NCBI GenBank assembly: GCA_022844485.1
Contig: JALHLQ010000004.1
Span: 91,891 to 155,890, forward strand
From: Xanthobacteraceae bacterium
GTDB lineage: Bacteria; Pseudomonadota; Alphaproteobacteria; Rhizobiales; Xanthobacteraceae
DNA: 64,000 bases
Reading direction: 5' to 3'
The position numbers were made by a program, and so were the translations under genes. Positions 16,195 to 25,321 of this stretch are shown piece by piece (position 1 is the first letter of the stretch; each line of letters begins with the position of its first letter). The notes under the pieces were generated by a model. It saw only the letters and a program-made list of their open reading frames with translations, was not told where the DNA came from and did no database searches.

Positions 16195-17843
16195 CGATTT
16201 CGAACCAATCAGCGCCGAAAGCGATGGCGCCAACAGCGCCGCATATTCTGTCGTCCAAGGGCGCTATCGACCTAGAAATGCACCGCCGAACAGTCGGGCC
16301 ACGCGGCGTGGACGATTTCCTTTGGCCGATGGGGCCGCTCGAGCATTGGCCAGCTCGAGACGCAATCGCATCTTCGCTGCTGGCTGCGGCGCGTCATGAA
16401 TTGGCTTCTGGATCGCTCGCCGCCGAGGCACTGCGTACGCTCCTGTTACCGGTTCTTCTCGAATCGCTCTCGATTTTTGTGTCGCAGCGGTTGGTAGCGG
16501 CCTTTCGCAAGGCCGGCTACGAAGTGACGCCGCCGGCGCGCGGACGGGTCCTACAAGGCGTCGCTACAGGATGCGCTCCGCAACCGCCGCGGCTTCTTTG
16601 GTGGCTGGCGAAGGGCCCGGAAGTGCCGCGGCGCACCCGCGCACCAGCGCGGTTTGCGCGCGACGTGGTTCTGCAAAAACACGTCCGGCGTCGGGTCCTG
16701 CGGCCGCTGGATCTTTCCGCTGACATCGTCAGCACGTCGGTCGACGCGCTTCCAGAAATCCATGCCAGCCGCGTATCTGAGCGGGTAGTGTACCGCAGGT
16801 GGCATCACTGGTTCGGCGCGCAAACGGCGAAGGCCGAGGAGGCTCATCGTCGAATCGCTGAACGTACCGTCGAAGCAGTAGCGGATGGGTTCGCGAAAAG
16901 CGGAATACAGATCGATGCGAATTGTGCGGTCGGATTGCGCGGCTGGCTCGCCGATGCCATCGCGCTCGTCGAGGCCCATTGTTCGCAGATATCGCGGCGC
17001 GCAGCACTGCCACGCAGGTTGTGGACGGGATCCGGTGGCATTAATTGGAACCGAATGCTGCAATGGGCCGTCCGCGACGCGGGCGGTGAGGCGGTTGGCC
17101 ACGACCACGGCTCCGGCAATGGCCACGTCGCGCCGGAAATTTACCGCACGATGTTCGAATATGAGATGACCGATCGTTTCGCCACCTTCACGACCGGACA
17201 GGCGGAGGGGCAACGGGCTGCTCTCACGCCGGGCCTGCTGGTAAGGCCGCATTCAGTGTCGATCGAAGGTGTTGGCGATGGCCAATCCACTGTGCTGCGA
17301 ATGGGCCGGGTACCCGAGCGGCCGCCGCGAAAAATCATGGTCCTGTCGAGCTACTACTTCGGGGACGTGATCACCTGTGAAGGTTACATTCCGGACTTGC
17401 CCATGCTTGATTTTGAAGCACGCCTGATCGGCGAACTGAAGATGCGCGGCTACGATGTCATCTACAAGCCGCATCCGTTGATCGTGACGCGGCCGCCACA
17501 TGATATGGCGACGCGTTTGGGCGGAGTTGAGCTCGATAGGCCGTCAGAAGAAGTGATTAATCGCGCCGATGTCGTCCTCATGTTCGATCCTTTGTCGACA
17601 GCTTTTGCGACCACGTTGGCCAGCGACCGTCCGGCTGTCTTCATCGATCTTGGGCTCGCGCCGTTGACGCCTTCGGCAAGTGCGTTACTCGCGTTGCGTG
17701 CTGCGATCGTTCCGGCCTGTTTCAATCGAGACAATCGGATACAGATTGACTGGGAGAAACTAGCAGCTGGAATAGAAGCCGCGCCCGCGCTAAGCGATGC
17801 CGGCTTCGTATCCAAATACTACGGCGTTTGCTTGGTTGCTTAG
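16191..17843 (+). CDS. Putative surface-polysaccharide glycosyltransferase (GT-B/capsule type)
   Basis: The ATG at 16191 overlaps the methyltransferase stop and gives 550 residues; a longer frame would enter the upstream gene. The C-terminal half has GT-B-like features: KIMVLSSYYFGD, DVIYKPHPLIV, then VINRADVVLMFDPLSTAFATTL. The KPHP and INRADV...S pattern is seen in CDP-glycerol/poly-sialic and capsule-type transferases. The N-terminal half is poorly conserved. It is followed 39 bases later by the second NeuB, so it may be a transferase for an ulosonic acid. Assignment is by pattern and remains tentative. Confidence 0.55.
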   Translation: MTISNQSAPKAMAPTAPHILSSKGAIDLEMHRRTVGPRGVDDFLWPMGPLEHWPARDAIASSLLAAARHELASGSLAAEALRTLLLPVLLESLSIFVSQRLVAAFRKAGYEVTPPARGRVLQGVATGCAPQPPRLLWWLAKGPEVPRRTRAPARFARDVVLQKHVRRRVLRPLDLSADIVSTSVDALPEIHASRVSERVVYRRWHHWFGAQTAKAEEAHRRIAERTVEAVADGFAKSGIQIDANCAVGLRGWLADAIALVEAHCSQISRRAALPRRLWTGSGGINWNRMLQWAVRDAGGEAVGHDHGSGNGHVAPEIYRTMFEYEMTDRFATFTTGQAEGQRAALTPGLLVRPHSVSIEGVGDGQSTVLRMGRVPERPPRKIMVLSSYYFGDVITCEGYIPDLPMLDFEARLIGELKMRGYDVIYKPHPLIVTRPPHDMATRLGGVELDRPSEEVINRADVVLMFDPLSTAFATTLASDRPAVFIDLGLAPLTPSASALLALRAAIVPACFNRDNRIQIDWEKLAAGIEAAPALSDAGFVSKYYGVCLVA

Positions 17844-17882
17844 AACCGTGCCGACCCTACAACCTTCGCCAAAGGCAAATCT

Positions 17883-18938
17883 ATGAACGCGCCAGAATTC
17901 ACCATCAACGGACGCCGGATCGCGGAGGATGCCGATTGCTATGTCATCGCCGAAATAGGGCACAATCATCAGGGTGAGATCGAGAAGTGCAAAGCCCTCT
18001 TTAAGGCCGCGCACGAAGCGGGTGCCGACGCCGTTAAACTGCAAAAACGCGATAACCGGTCGCTTTATACCAAGGTGATGTATGATCAGCCCTACAACAG
18101 CGAGAACGCATATGCGCCTACGTATGGCGCGCATCGCGAATATCTAGAATTTGGGCGCACGGAGTATATGGAGCTGACCGTCTACGCCCGCGAGCTCGGT
18201 ATCACATTCTTCGCCACGGCGTTCGACTTCGCAAGCGCCGATTTTTTGGCCGCGTTCGACATGCCGGCGTACAAGCTCGCCTCCGGCGATCTAAAAAATA
18301 TCCCATTGATTGAACATGTCGCCCGGATCGGAAAGCCGATGATCCTTTCTACCGGCGGGGGCGATATGGATGACGTGCGGCGCGCCCATGATGCGGCGAT
18401 CGCCATCAATCCGCAGCTTTGCATCATGCAATGCACGGCCGCATATCCGGCCGAACCGGAGCAACTCAATTTGCGAGTGATCGAGACATTTAGACGGGAG
18501 TTCCCGGACTCCGTTATCGGCCTTTCGGCGCATGATAACGGTATCTCAATGCCGCTCGTGGGCTATGTCATGGGCGCGCGCGTGATCGAAAAACACTTTA
18601 CGTTGAATCGCGCCTGGAAGGGCACAGATCATGCATTCTCACTAGCACCCGACGGAATGCGGCGACTGGTGCGCGATCTCCGCCGCGCGCGTACCGCGTT
18701 CGGCGATGGCGTCAAGAGCCCGCGACCTGAGGAAAAGGGCCCACTGCTTAAAATGGGCAAGAAGCTTGTGGCTGCCTGCGCGCTGCTGCCGGGGCATCGG
18801 ATCACTCGCGACGACATCGTCATCAAATCGCCGGGCGACGGCACGCCGCCGTATGAATTGCAGAAGTTCATTGGCCGCACGCTGGCGGTGTCGCGCATGG
18901 CGGACGACGACCTCAAATTCGAGCATCTCGCTTCGTGA
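17883..18938 (+). CDS. NeuB-family ulosonate synthase 2 (divergent)
   Basis: This 351-residue protein keeps the NeuB core (VIAEIGHNHQGEIEK, ADAVKLQKRDN, YKLASGDLKN, MQCTAAYPAE, RVIEKHFTLN) and a C-terminal SAF domain (GKKLVAACALLPGHRI). It differs from the copy at 10000 in the barrel: the usual GYSDHT strand reads GLSAHDNG, and a long insert rich in Tyr/Asn (SLYTKVMYDQPYNSENAY) follows the first barrel strand. It should use phosphoenolpyruvate, probably with a different aldose. Its direct partners are an SDR and a transketolase, each joined tightly, which is unlike the classic sialic acid set. Confidence 0.88.
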   Translation: MNAPEFTINGRRIAEDADCYVIAEIGHNHQGEIEKCKALFKAAHEAGADAVKLQKRDNRSLYTKVMYDQPYNSENAYAPTYGAHREYLEFGRTEYMELTVYARELGITFFATAFDFASADFLAAFDMPAYKLASGDLKNIPLIEHVARIGKPMILSTGGGDMDDVRRAHDAAIAINPQLCIMQCTAAYPAEPEQLNLRVIETFRREFPDSVIGLSAHDNGISMPLVGYVMGARVIEKHFTLNRAWKGTDHAFSLAPDGMRRLVRDLRRARTAFGDGVKSPRPEEKGPLLKMGKKLVAACALLPGHRITRDDIVIKSPGDGTPPYELQKFIGRTLAVSRMADDDLKFEHLAS

Positions 18939-19729
18939 TTTCGCGCATGTATCCTTTCGATATCGAGAATCGCGTCATCGTATTGACCGGCGGCGCCGGA
19001 CAGCTCGGTAATGCATTTTCGGCCGCGCTCCGGTTGCAAGGCGCTCGCGTTGCGGTGTTCGATGCCGCCGCCGGCAACACGAAAGTGGACGGACTCATCA
19101 CCTGTCGCGTCGACGTAACCCGTCGCGAGGAAATTGAAGCTGCGGTTGAGATAGTGATCGATGCTTGGGGCCCGCCCGACGGGCTGATCAACGCGGCCGC
19201 CCTTGACTCTCCGCCCGATGCCTCCGCCGACGAAAATGGGCCATTCGAAACTTACCCCGTCGAATCCTGGGACCGCGTCATGGACGTCAACGTCAAAGGA
19301 GTATTCCTAGCCTGCCAGGTGGTCGGTGGCGCGATGGCCAAAGCGGGGCGCGGTTCGGTCGTCAATGTCGGCTCAATCTATGGTGCGCTCAGCCCGGACC
19401 AATCGCTCTATGAATATAGGCGCAAACGCGGGGAAACGTTCTACAAGCCGGTCGCGTATTCGGCTTCGAAGTCGGCGCTTTATAATCTAACCCGCTATCT
19501 GGCCGTGTACTGGGCCCCGCGCGGCATTCGCGTGAATACAGTTACTTTCGCGGGCGTATTCAACCGCCAGGATTCGGAATTTCTCGAGAATTATCTCAAG
19601 AAAGTGCCCCTCGGGCGTATGGCAGAACCGGAAGATTATACTGGGCCCATCACGTTTCTTCTATCTGACGCGGCGCGCTACATGACCGGAGCCGATCTGG
19701 TCGTGGACGGCGGGTTTAGCAGTTGGTAG
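18935..19729 (+). CDS. Classical SDR-family oxidoreductase
   Basis: The 264-residue protein shows the SDR cofactor motif (IVLTGGAGQLGNAF), the catalytic serine strand (VNVGSIYG) and YSASK, with a C-terminal GADLVVDGGFSSW typical of FabG-like dehydrogenases. It should interconvert a keto and hydroxyl group using NAD(P)H. The GTG at 18935 overlaps the synthase stop; an ATG at 18947 (MYPFDIENR) is an equally good start. Tight coupling to NeuB 2 and transketolase suggests it prepares or finishes the same sugar acid. Confidence 0.88.
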   Translation: MISRMYPFDIENRVIVLTGGAGQLGNAFSAALRLQGARVAVFDAAAGNTKVDGLITCRVDVTRREEIEAAVEIVIDAWGPPDGLINAAALDSPPDASADENGPFETYPVESWDRVMDVNVKGVFLACQVVGGAMAKAGRGSVVNVGSIYGALSPDQSLYEYRRKRGETFYKPVAYSASKSALYNLTRYLAVYWAPRGIRVNTVTFAGVFNRQDSEFLENYLKKVPLGRMAEPEDYTGPITFLLSDAARYMTGADLVVDGGFSSW

Positions 19730-19737
19730 CCGCAATT

Positions 19738-21699
19738 ATGACTGACGATTTGCGTTTCGTCCCGCGTTCGGAGATTGCGCGCGCATTGTCGGAGGCGAAC
19801 GATCCAATCGTGCGCGCCGGGCTGTTGGCGACTGCGTCGCGACTGAACGCCCTGTACATGATTGCCCGCGCTGGCTCCGGACATATCGGGTCGAGCTTCT
19901 CAAGCCTCGACATCATGTCATGGCTATATCTGAATGAGATGAACGTTCAAAAGAATAAGAATGTCAGTGACGTTTTCTTTTCCTCCAAAGGGCATGACGC
20001 ACCCGCGCTCTATGCCGTCCTCATCGGTCTTGGACTGTTGCCGGAGGCCATGCTCGACGGGCTGCGAAAGCTCGGCGGCCTTCCGGGCCATCCTGATGTC
20101 GCGACGCCTTATATTCAGACGAATACCGGCTCGCTCGGTATGGGCATCTCGAAAGCGAAGGGCATGATCGAAGCTGATCGTTTGGCAGGCCGTGCGCGCC
20201 GCTATTTCGTCATGACCGGTGACGGTGAACTGCAAGAAGGGCAGTTGTGGGAATCGCTCCAGGGCGCTGTAAACCGCAATTTGAGCGGACTGACCGTCAT
20301 CGTTGATCACAACAAGGTCCAGTCGGATCATTACGTCAGCGCGACCTCCGATCTGGGAGATATCGAAGCAAAATTTGCCGCGTTCGGATGGAATGTGGCG
20401 CGTTGCAATGGCCACGATTTCGCGGCTTTGCGCGACACCATCAATTCATCGCGAATGGCCGCGAAGCCGACCGTGATCGTCGCGGACACCGTGAAGGGAA
20501 AGGGCGTTCCTTTCATGGAATCCACTCAATTCGGCCCGCATGACTTTTATCGCTTCCACAGCGGGGCGCCGTCCGCGGAGGACTATAAAGGTGCGGTCGA
20601 TGCGCTCCAGGCGACGCTCGGCACTTTGAGCGGTCAATCTGGCGCCGCCCCAATGGCGGTGGAAAGCCGGCCGCGAACGCCGGCGTCGCCGACGTCCCCG
20701 CAACTTCACCGCCTCATTCCGGCCTATGCTGACGCGCTGCTCAATGCCGGCAAGCAGAATCCGAATATCGTCGCGCTCGACGGCGACCTCGTACTCGATT
20801 GCGGCGTCGTGCCGTTCAGAGATGCATTTTGGGATCGCTATATCGAATGCGGCATCGCCGAGCAGGACATGGTCAGCATGGCAGGAGGATTGAGCCTCGG
20901 CGGGCGGCTTCCCATTGTCCATTCGTTCGCGTGCTTTCTTACACCCCGCGCTAACGAACAAATTTACAACAACGCAACCGAGGGTACAAAAATCATCTAT
21001 GTAGGCTCGCTGGCCGGATTGCTGCCGGGCGGTCCAGGTCATTCACATCAATCGGTGCGCGACATTTCGCTGATGGCAAATGTATCGGGCATGACGCTGT
21101 TCGAGCCGGCGACAGGGCGCGAAGCGTCCATGGCTTTGAATTGGATGATCGAGCAAGCGAGTGGCCCTTGCTATCTCCGCTTGGTGTCGATCCCTGTCGC
21201 GTTGACCTACGATGCTGAATTGGCGGCTGAGCCCGTGGTTGGCCGCGGCATGCCGTTCACCGAGGGAGAAGACGCCGTCATTTTCGCCTATGGCCCGGTA
21301 ATGTTGAGTGAGGCCGTTGCGGCCGCGCAGGAATTGCGTCAGGCGGGCCTTGGGATTAAGGTCGTAAATCTTCCTTGGTTGAATCGGGTGGATGCCGATT
21401 GGCTCCGTGCCTGCGTCGCCGGAATCGATCATGTATTCACGATCGACAATCACTATCGCGAGGGTGGTCAAGGCGAACGGATTGCTGCCACCATCGCCCA
21501 ACTCGGACTTGAGCGCTGCCCACGTGTGCGATGCCTCGGATTGGACGAGATTCCGGCCTGCGGAACGAACGAAGAGGTGTTGCGCCATCATCGTTTGGAT
21601 CGCGACAGCATAGCGGCGTTCATTTATGCCTCGCTCGATCCGGCAACCGATTCCAAAACGCTGCAGTGTTCTATTCTCGCCAAGGCTGGCCGAGGCTAA
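19738..21699 (+). CDS. Transketolase (fused N- and C-terminal halves) in a sugar-acid operon
   Basis: The 653-residue protein has the thiamine diphosphate motif (VMTGDGELQEGQLWESLQG) in the N-terminal half and the pyrimidine domain with the cofactor-activating glutamate (ECGIAEQDMV) in the second, then a transketolase C-terminal domain. GELQEG and GIAEQ are closer to the split TktA/TktB and DXS branch than to the metabolic 660-residue enzyme (GDGCLMEG), so this looks like a fusion of split-type subunits. A low-complexity linker rich in Pro/Ser/Thr joins the halves near residues 305-325. Transketolases move two-carbon ketol units; the context implies a dedicated role in making an unusual aldose or ketose. 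Confidence 0.88.
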   Translation: MTDDLRFVPRSEIARALSEANDPIVRAGLLATASRLNALYMIARAGSGHIGSSFSSLDIMSWLYLNEMNVQKNKNVSDVFFSSKGHDAPALYAVLIGLGLLPEAMLDGLRKLGGLPGHPDVATPYIQTNTGSLGMGISKAKGMIEADRLAGRARRYFVMTGDGELQEGQLWESLQGAVNRNLSGLTVIVDHNKVQSDHYVSATSDLGDIEAKFAAFGWNVARCNGHDFAALRDTINSSRMAAKPTVIVADTVKGKGVPFMESTQFGPHDFYRFHSGAPSAEDYKGAVDALQATLGTLSGQSGAAPMAVESRPRTPASPTSPQLHRLIPAYADALLNAGKQNPNIVALDGDLVLDCGVVPFRDAFWDRYIECGIAEQDMVSMAGGLSLGGRLPIVHSFACFLTPRANEQIYNNATEGTKIIYVGSLAGLLPGGPGHSHQSVRDISLMANVSGMTLFEPATGREASMALNWMIEQASGPCYLRLVSIPVALTYDAELAAEPVVGRGMPFTEGEDAVIFAYGPVMLSEAVAAAQELRQAGLGIKVVNLPWLNRVDADWLRACVAGIDHVFTIDNHYREGGQGERIAATIAQLGLERCPRVRCLGLDEIPACGTNEEVLRHHRLDRDSIAAFIYASLDPATDSKTLQCSILAKAGRG

Positions 21700-21703
21700 G
21701 ATC

Positions 21704-23470
21704 ATGGCAGCAAAGTCTTCACATCTGAAAGACACCGGCCGCCTGCTGGCGATGTTCGCCCGCAAATACCCCGGCGCGACCGCCATAGCGCTAGCGTTGT
21801 TGCTGGTGGCTGGACTGGCCGAAGGGGTCGGCGTGCTGACGCTTTTGCCCCTGTTTGCCATGGCATCGGGACAAGGCGTCGATGGCGCTTCAGGCGTGCA
21901 GGAAACAGTCAACGACGCATTGTTGAGCGTCGGCTTGCAGCCAAACCTGCCCCTGCTGTTGTGCATCGTTGTCGGCGGCGTTCTGCTGAAGGCGGTGCTT
22001 GTCCTGATTGCAAACACGCATGTCGGGTATACGGCGACCCGAATGATGACCGAGCTGCGGCTTGAACTCATCCGCGCGCTGATGGGCGCGCGTTGGTCTT
22101 ACTTTGTCAAACAGCCTGCCGGCATCTTGTCGAACGCGCTGGGATACGAGGCAAAACTGGCGTCATCGACCTATCAGAGCGCCACTAAGCTGATCACCGA
22201 GTCACTGCAAGTGTTGATCTATGGCGTCGTGGCGCTCTTCACCCACTGGCAGGTGACGGCTGCAGGCGCCTTGTTTGGCATGATCCTGTTCGCATTGCTT
22301 CATAAACTTGTCGAAATCAGCCACACCGCCGGCCGCCGCAACGTCGAGTTCATGCGTAATTTGAGTTCCAGGCTGAATGACGGCTTGAATGCAATCAAGC
22401 CGATCAAGGCGATGGCGCAGGAAGACAAGCTTCTGCCGCTGTTGGTGGCGGAGACCTACGCCGTCAACCAGACGCACCGGCGCGAGATTTTTAGCTCGGC
22501 CATGTTCGGTTCGATGGTAGAGCCAATGTTGACTGTTTTTCTGGCGACTGGTGTCTATGTCGTCCTGACGATTGCCAAATTACCGTTTTCGGAAGTGCTG
22601 TTCATGGCGGTACTGTTCCAGCGCATGGTGACACGGATCAGTACGGTGCAGGGGACCTATCAAGGACTCGCCAGTTCGCAGGGAGCGTATTGGAGTCTGA
22701 CAGGCCTTATTGAACGCACCAAAGAGGCGCGAGAACAGCTCATCGGCCGTCAGCGGCCGGCCGGTTTCGACCGCGTTTGCTTCGAGCAAGTATCCTTTAA
22801 TTATGGAGAAGGGGCCGTTTTGCGCAAGGCGACCTTCGAGATTGAGCGAGGAAAGGCGACCGCGATCATTGGACCTTCGGGCGCCGGGAAGACGACGATC
22901 ATCGACCTTCTCACCGGGTTCCATGTGGCGACAAAGGGCGTGGTGCGGATCGGTGCGACCCCTATCGAAGATGTCGACCTGCATTGGTGGCGGCAACAGC
23001 TCGGTTATGTCCCGCAGGACACAGTCATGTTTAATGACACCATTCGCAGCAACATTACCCTCGGCGACACTTTTGTTTCCTTAGACGCTATCACCGAGGC
23101 TCTGGCGGCAGCCGGGTTATCGGAATTCATCGGAAGTTTGCCGGACGGGCTCGATACGATTGTGGGTGAGAGGGGCGCGCGGCTCTCTGGGGGACAACGG
23201 CAGCGTCTCGCAATTGCCCGCGCCCTTATCAGAAAGCCGGCTCTGCTGATCCTCGATGAAGCTACCAGCTCTCTTGATCCGCAGACCGAGACCGAGATTC
23301 TGACCTCAATCGGTACACTCGCTGGGAAAGTCACGGTGGTGGCGATATCGCATCAACCGGCCGTGCTTCAGATCGTAGACAACGTTTACAAAATCGATCG
23401 AGGCACCATCACGAAGATGAAGAAACGAAGCAAAGAAGCCGACGCGCCCGCGCTGCCGGCCACGCACTGA
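21704..23470 (+). CDS. ABC transporter with fused membrane and ATPase domains (MsbA/PglK-type flippase)
   Basis: The 588-residue half-transporter has an N-terminal membrane domain with about six hydrophobic segments (first at AIALALLLVAGLAEGVGVL) and a C-terminal ATPase with Walker A GPSGAGKTT, signature LSGGQRQR and Walker B LLILDEATSSLD. This layout matches MsbA and the lipid-linked oligosaccharide flippase PglK. It is the only glycan-export candidate seen in the window. The ATG at 21704 starts 4 bases after the transketolase stop. A peptide exporter role is possible but less likely in this context. Confidence 0.88.
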   Translation: MAAKSSHLKDTGRLLAMFARKYPGATAIALALLLVAGLAEGVGVLTLLPLFAMASGQGVDGASGVQETVNDALLSVGLQPNLPLLLCIVVGGVLLKAVLVLIANTHVGYTATRMMTELRLELIRALMGARWSYFVKQPAGILSNALGYEAKLASSTYQSATKLITESLQVLIYGVVALFTHWQVTAAGALFGMILFALLHKLVEISHTAGRRNVEFMRNLSSRLNDGLNAIKPIKAMAQEDKLLPLLVAETYAVNQTHRREIFSSAMFGSMVEPMLTVFLATGVYVVLTIAKLPFSEVLFMAVLFQRMVTRISTVQGTYQGLASSQGAYWSLTGLIERTKEAREQLIGRQRPAGFDRVCFEQVSFNYGEGAVLRKATFEIERGKATAIIGPSGAGKTTIIDLLTGFHVATKGVVRIGATPIEDVDLHWWRQQLGYVPQDTVMFNDTIRSNITLGDTFVSLDAITEALAAAGLSEFIGSLPDGLDTIVGERGARLSGGQRQRLAIARALIRKPALLILDEATSSLDPQTETEILTSIGTLAGKVTVVAISHQPAVLQIVDNVYKIDRGTITKMKKRSKEADAPALPATH

Positions 23471-23543
23471 ACATTTGACCTATGACAACGCGCAAAAAGA
23501 GCAATCTTGCGTACAAATTAAACTGCAACCGACGAGTAGACCC

Positions 23544-24473
23544 ATGAACATGACAACGACAACAGCCCGCGCCGGACGTGTGCTGCGTGCCTTAGCCACC
23601 GGCGATGGCCGGCAGATCAGAAGCTACGCCGAACGCCTCGGAATCAACTCGGAGGTGGCTTATCCGATCGCCTCGACCATCAAATTTGTCCGAAATCCGC
23701 TGCGCGCGGCTCGCTACAAGAGTTCCTTGCGTCTGATCAAACGCCGTCCGGAGTTGGTGCAGCTGCAAGACGAGAAGACCGGCTGGGGAAAAATCGTGCC
23801 TGGCACCGTTCCCGGCATCGAGCCTGTGATTGCGTTGATGCGCAAGCTGCGGGACGACTACCGCAAGACGATGAAAGAGGAGAAAGACGCCTTCTATATC
23901 CGCACGATTTTCAGTCCGAAGCACCTGAGCGACCATAAAGAAGTGCTCGACTTCGTCCTCAGCGATGAGTTGCTCCAGATCGCCGGCGAATATCTCGGCG
24001 GCGTTCCGGTGCTTATGACGGTGCAGGGTTGGTGGACACCACGGAACGAAACCAAAGCGGGAAGTCAGCTCTTTCATATTGATAATATCGACCACCGGCA
24101 GGCAAAGTTCTTCTTCAATATGGAAGACTTGGAATCGAGTGGCGGACCTTTCTCCTTCTTGCCGGCCGATATTTCTAAGCACGTCCTCGAGCGCCTGCCC
24201 AATTGGCGGCGCCGCATCGAGGACGAAGAGGTGTTTCAGCACTGCAAACCGAGCGACGTCATCGAAGCAAGTGGGCCGACTGGCGCCGGTTTTGTGGTTG
24301 ATGGCTGCCGCTGCTTGCACTACGGCGGTCGCGCCCGAAACGGTGAGCGTCTCGTTCTGATGGTGAGTTTTGGCCGCTATTTGTCGCCGATGGACGCGGC
24401 AGTGAATGTGACGCCCGACGCGTCATGGTACGCTGACGATCCCCTGCGCCGTATGGCGCTGGCGCTCGACTAA
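23544..24473 (+). CDS. PhyH-like Fe(II)/2-oxoglutarate-dependent oxygenase
   Basis: The 309-residue protein has a double-stranded beta-helix pattern of the phytanoyl-CoA dioxygenase superfamily: an HxD motif in LFHIDNIDHRQAKFFF, GGPFSFLPADISKHV, and a distal metal histidine and 2-oxoglutarate arginine in LHYGGRARNGERLVLMVSF. It likely hydroxylates a small molecule or lipid/sugar. I prefer the ATG at 23544 over the TTG at 23475, which adds a poorly structured Gln/Lys-rich leader. It lies between the flippase and an FkbM methyltransferase, so hydroxylation and methylation of the same glycan or lipid carrier is a reasonable guess. Confidence 0.7.
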   Translation: MNMTTTTARAGRVLRALATGDGRQIRSYAERLGINSEVAYPIASTIKFVRNPLRAARYKSSLRLIKRRPELVQLQDEKTGWGKIVPGTVPGIEPVIALMRKLRDDYRKTMKEEKDAFYIRTIFSPKHLSDHKEVLDFVLSDELLQIAGEYLGGVPVLMTVQGWWTPRNETKAGSQLFHIDNIDHRQAKFFFNMEDLESSGGPFSFLPADISKHVLERLPNWRRRIEDEEVFQHCKPSDVIEASGPTGAGFVVDGCRCLHYGGRARNGERLVLMVSFGRYLSPMDAAVNVTPDASWYADDPLRRMALALD

Positions 24474-24490
24474 AAAAGCGGTCAATTCAC

Positions 24491-25321
24491 TTGAAGCGTC
24501 CGCAGGCTGCAACGCTGGTCGCGAGATTTATCGCGGCACAGGCCCGATTGCTTACAGCGGTTCTCAGGCCGCGCGCCCGCGTATACGCATTGGCGCAGCT
24601 AAAAGAGATGATCGAGCCGGTCTACGTCAAAGCGACGGGGTATGGCCCGATCAGCTTTTATTGCCCGGCAACGTGGCCCTATTCCCGCAGCGATATGGCG
24701 AAAGAGCCGCATACGCTGGAATGGATAGATACGTTCGAGCCGGCGGACGTGTTTTGGGATGTTGGGGCCAATGTCGGGGTGTTCACGCTCTACGCCGCAA
24801 AACGCGGCCACACGGTTTGGTCATTCGAGCCCGCGGCGGTGAATTTCTTCGTGCTCGCGCGCAACATTGAACTAAATTCGATGTCGGATCGCGTCACCTT
24901 TCTCAACGTCGCGGTAGCGGCGACTTCGAAGCTTGACGCGCTTTACATGTCGCACACGCTTGTGGGCGGCGCTCAGCATCAGTTCGGCCGGCAGCAAGAC
25001 GATACCACCCATATTAAGAGGCACAGCTATGGACAGGCAAACAAGTTTCGTCAGCCCGTGTTCGGCTATGCCATCGACGATCTCGTGAAGCTAGAGGGAG
25101 TTCCGTTCCCGAACCACATCAAGATCGATGTCGACGGGAACGAGGTCGAAATTATTGAAGGCGCCCGCAACACCATTGCAGATCCCCGTCTAAAATCGCT
25201 TCTAGTCGAGATCCGTCCAGATGATCGGGAGATACGCATCCGCACGATGCTTGCGACGGCCGGCCTCCAGCTGTCGGACCAGCATGGATTGAACCACATC
25301 TTCGTGCGACCTGTATCATGA
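24491..25321 (+). CDS. FkbM-family methyltransferase
   Basis: The 276-residue protein has FkbM landmarks: FWDVGANVGVFTLYAA with the SAM glycine loop, VWSFEPAAVNFFVLARN, and IDDLV...PNHIKIDVDGNEVEIIEGA. FkbM proteins are SAM-dependent O-methyltransferases common in exopolysaccharide loci. The start is TTG at 24491 (MKRPQAATL); no in-frame ATG precedes the conserved domain closely. Its stop overlaps the ATG of rfbB by 4 bases. A second FkbM gene is at 61866. Confidence 0.85.
   Translation: MKRPQAATLVARFIAAQARLLTAVLRPRARVYALAQLKEMIEPVYVKATGYGPISFYCPATWPYSRSDMAKEPHTLEWIDTFEPADVFWDVGANVGVFTLYAAKRGHTVWSFEPAAVNFFVLARNIELNSMSDRVTFLNVAVAATSKLDALYMSHTLVGGAQHQFGRQQDDTTHIKRHSYGQANKFRQPVFGYAIDDLVKLEGVPFPNHIKIDVDGNEVEIIEGARNTIADPRLKSLLVEIRPDDREIRIRTMLATAGLQLSDQHGLNHIFVRPVS

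Noticed and set aside
21043..22071. 342-codon minus-strand ORF
   Set aside because: Opposite transketolase and the ABC transporter; composition is that of an antisense frame.
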